This document shows, piece after piece, positions 5,906 to 7,437 of a DNA stretch of 7,437 nucleotides. Source of the DNA: Phocaeicola_A sp045545095 (GTDB lineage Bacteria; Bacteroidota; Bacteroidia; Bacteroidales; Bacteroidaceae); the NCBI GenBank assembly GCA_045545095.1, contig JAZQAG010000039.1, positions 1 to 7,437 of the forward strand, given 5' to 3'. Position 1 is the stretch's first letter. Every line of letters begins with the position of its first letter. A program made the translations under genes and the position numbers. The notes under the pieces are model-generated. The model had not been told where the DNA came from and searched no databases. It was given only the letters and a program-made list of their open reading frames with translations.

Positions 5906-7233
5906 TAATCTCTCCGCATCTCCTCAATCGCTTCTCTCGTTGCTTTGAGATACGCATAACCGTAACGCTGATCCGGCTCAAGGTGAGCACCTTCTGCCCA
6001 TTCATTCCAAGCGTTGATAAATATAAACTGTTCGTCCTCAGGTAAATGAGCCCTTGAATATTCAATATTATCCTTTAGCCATTGCTTATAGCGAGCAGGC
6101 GTACATGAAAGGAAAACTGATCCACCAGAATGTGTCTTTCTCGCTGTGTTGTCCCATGAAGGGAAGCTTGCCTTATACAATTTTCCACCTTCTGGAATAG
6201 CTGCTTCAAGGAAAATTTTTGAATCTATATACTCCGCCATGTCATAGACTTTAAGATCATTGTCCTGAAGATAGGTACTCTCAGTCTCAAAATCCCGCAC
6301 CGCATATACCCCATGAGGCGGAAATTCTACCATACCATCAACATGCCACTGAGTACAACTTACGGGTGACAATCTATCCTGCATAGCATTTGTTATCAAA
6401 ACGCGAACACGGCTTATGCCTCGTTTCCTTGCTGCATTCTGCAATCCATCTACAAAATCAACAAATTGCTTCTTCTTGAACATTGTTGGCCTATATATAA
6501 GCAGAACTGGTTCATTGTTCATGCGGATATATCGCTCATCTTTAAAAAATTCTATAATATCTTCTATGAAATCCTCATGAGAGTTTTCATCTATTTTCTG
6601 TTCCATGATCACATTGCGCTCTCCTCCATCCCACAGCGTTGACCAATTTTCGTTTGCCCAACACAAACAAAAAGGCATATTAAGCTCCTTATTATTAAGC
6701 CAATTATATAAAGGCTTCTCCAGCAAACGCTTATCTTTGCCAAACCAATAGTAATAAAAACAAAAACCATATATACCATATTGTTTAGCTAATTCGATCT
6801 GTCGATGCATTACATCATCGTGACTCAAATTGTAGAAGCCAACATCAATGGGTAACTGCGGTTGGTGATGACCAAAAAATTGAGGTTTCGCTTTGGTCAC
6901 ATTGAACCATTCCGTGAAGCCTTTGCCGAAGTTTTTGTCATTTAACGGTATGGAGTGAAATTGCGGAAGATAATATGCTAAAAACTTAGGGTCGATATCA
7001 TGTCTTTCGTATGAGTCTAAGGATAAAGGAACAAAATCATCTTCATAATTGTCATATAGAGGTCTTAAAATATCTTTTACACCACCATTGTACCGAGTCT
7101 GATCCTGTTCGGTAACCTTCTCATTTTTGTCTTTAATTTTAAAAGAAAAACATAAAATTCTTACGCGTCTTTCGTTAGCAGAAACACGCTTTATCTTATA
7201 AAACCATCGTGGAATATTTCTAAAGAACGACAT
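5905..7233 (-). CDS. WbsX family protein (GH99-like, polysaccharide biosynthesis)
   Basis: This 442-residue protein matches the WbsX family found in O-antigen and capsule clusters and related to the GH99 endo-mannosidase fold. Key segments are FLAYYLPQFHSIPLNDKNFG (84-103), KGFTEWFNVTKAKPQFFGHH (104-123), AKQYGIYGFCFYYYWF (149-164), FCLCWANENWSTLWDG (188-203) and, near the end, INAWNEWAEGAHLEPD (406-421). Glu411 and Glu414 have the spacing of the two catalytic acids of GH99 enzymes, so the active site may be intact. WbsX members are usually described as glycosyltransferases, and whether they transfer or hydrolyse sugars is not settled. The N-terminus is basic, and RRVRILCFSFKIK (22-34) resembles a short tag seen before many polysaccharide glycosyltransferase domains. 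There is no signal peptide, which fits cytoplasmic action. The gene starts 41 bases after the rfbB stop and overlaps the RgpF-like gene, so all three are probably one transcript. Confidence 0.85.
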   Translation of the reverse strand: MSFFRNIPRWFYKIKRVSANERRVRILCFSFKIKDKNEKVTEQDQTRYNGGVKDILRPLYDNYEDDFVPLSLDSYERHDIDPKFLAYYLPQFHSIPLNDKNFGKGFTEWFNVTKAKPQFFGHHQPQLPIDVGFYNLSHDDVMHRQIELAKQYGIYGFCFYYYWFGKDKRLLEKPLYNWLNNKELNMPFCLCWANENWSTLWDGGERNVIMEQKIDENSHEDFIEDIIEFFKDERYIRMNNEPVLLIYRPTMFKKKQFVDFVDGLQNAARKRGISRVRVLITNAMQDRLSPVSCTQWHVDGMVEFPPHGVYAVRDFETESTYLQDNDLKVYDMAEYIDSKIFLEAAIPEGGKLYKASFPSWDNTARKTHSGGSVFLSCTPARYKQWLKDNIEYSRAHLPEDEQFIFINAWNEWAEGAHLEPDQRYGYAYLKATREAIEEMRRD

Positions 7234-7274
7234 ATGCGCTTATAATTGTTATATTGTAAACGAACTTTTCAAAA

Positions 7275-7437
7275 TTATATTGACTTCTTGTACTCACCGG
7301 AGGTGATGTTGTCCATCCACTCCTGATTGTCCAGGTACCACTGCACCGTCTTTTCTATACCTTCCTCAAACTGCAGGCTGGGTTCCCAGCCCAGTTCGGC
7401 TTTCAGCTTGTTGGAATCAATCGCATAGCGCAGGTCA
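7275..7437 (-). CDS. rfbB: dTDP-glucose 4,6-dehydratase, C-terminal 53 codons
   Basis: The frame enters from the right edge and ends with TAA at 7277-7275. It encodes DLRYAIDSNKLKAELGWEPS, then a segment with FEEGIEKTVQWYLDN and QEWMDNITSGEY. This is the conserved C-terminal part of RfbB/RmlB, where the D-RYAID-KL--ELGW box helps bind the dTDP-sugar. The enzyme converts dTDP-glucose to dTDP-4-keto-6-deoxyglucose, the second step towards dTDP-L-rhamnose and other deoxysugars. The rest of the gene, including the NAD-binding fold and the YxxxK motif, lies outside the window. The fragment is about 52% GC by hand count, against about 30-42% in lines sampled from the RgpF-like gene, which fits a conserved housekeeping-like gene beside variable transferase genes. 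Confidence 0.93.
   Translation of the reverse strand, partial: DLRYAIDSNKLKAELGWEPSLQFEEGIEKTVQWYLDNQEWMDNITSGEYKKSI

Noticed and set aside
1..7437. CRISPR array, tRNA, rRNA, toxin-antitoxin or defence module
   Set aside because: No spaced direct repeats, RNA gene signatures or matching protein motifs were found on either strand.

Overview
The window looks like part of a surface-polysaccharide (O-antigen or capsule type) locus of a Bacteroidota member, most likely a Bacteroidales gut bacterium. This rests on the style of the proteins (an RfbB tail ending in a typical Bacteroidales C-terminus, WbsX and RgpF families side by side), the lack of strong Shine-Dalgarno sequences, and low-GC glycosyltransferase genes next to a GC-richer sugar-nucleotide gene. 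The species cannot be fixed from this sequence. All supported genes are on the minus strand, so transcription runs from high to low coordinates.

In transcription order: the last 53 codons of dTDP-glucose 4,6-dehydratase (rfbB, 7275-7437, entering from the right edge); a WbsX/GH99-like protein (5905-7233); an RgpF-type rhamnan synthesis protein (3983-5905) whose start overlaps the previous stop by one base (TAATG); a 614-base spacer with a terminator-like hairpin, a pair of phased A-tracts and what looks like a decayed reading frame (3411-3703); and a 709-residue two-domain protein (1239-3368) joining a capsular-polysaccharide-synthesis (GT32-like) glycosyltransferase domain to a CDP-glycerol glycerophosphotransferase-like domain. 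Likely logic: RfbB belongs to dTDP-L-rhamnose (or related dTDP-sugar) supply, the RgpF-like protein uses such a sugar, and the two-domain protein may add a further sugar and a polyol-phosphate-type decoration. The last step is inference.

The left 1.2 kb is mobile DNA. An IS3-family element (orfA 807-1115, orfB remnant 238-843) lies 37 bases downstream of the two-domain gene. Its orfA/orfB overlap has a textbook -1 frameshift signal: a seven-A slippery run followed four bases later by a 12-pair hairpin. Its orfB stops matching just before the second catalytic Asp motif, at a CCGCACTA sequence that is repeated twice more close by. This is read as the end of a second insertion sequence, whose transposase N-terminus (1-160) runs off the left edge. 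The left end is therefore a nested insertion, with the IS3 element broken by the other.

No CRISPR array, tRNA, rRNA or clearly novel defence system is visible. The most unusual items are the two-domain transferase, the decayed coding material in the 614-base spacer and the compact regulatory structures in the two insertion sequences.
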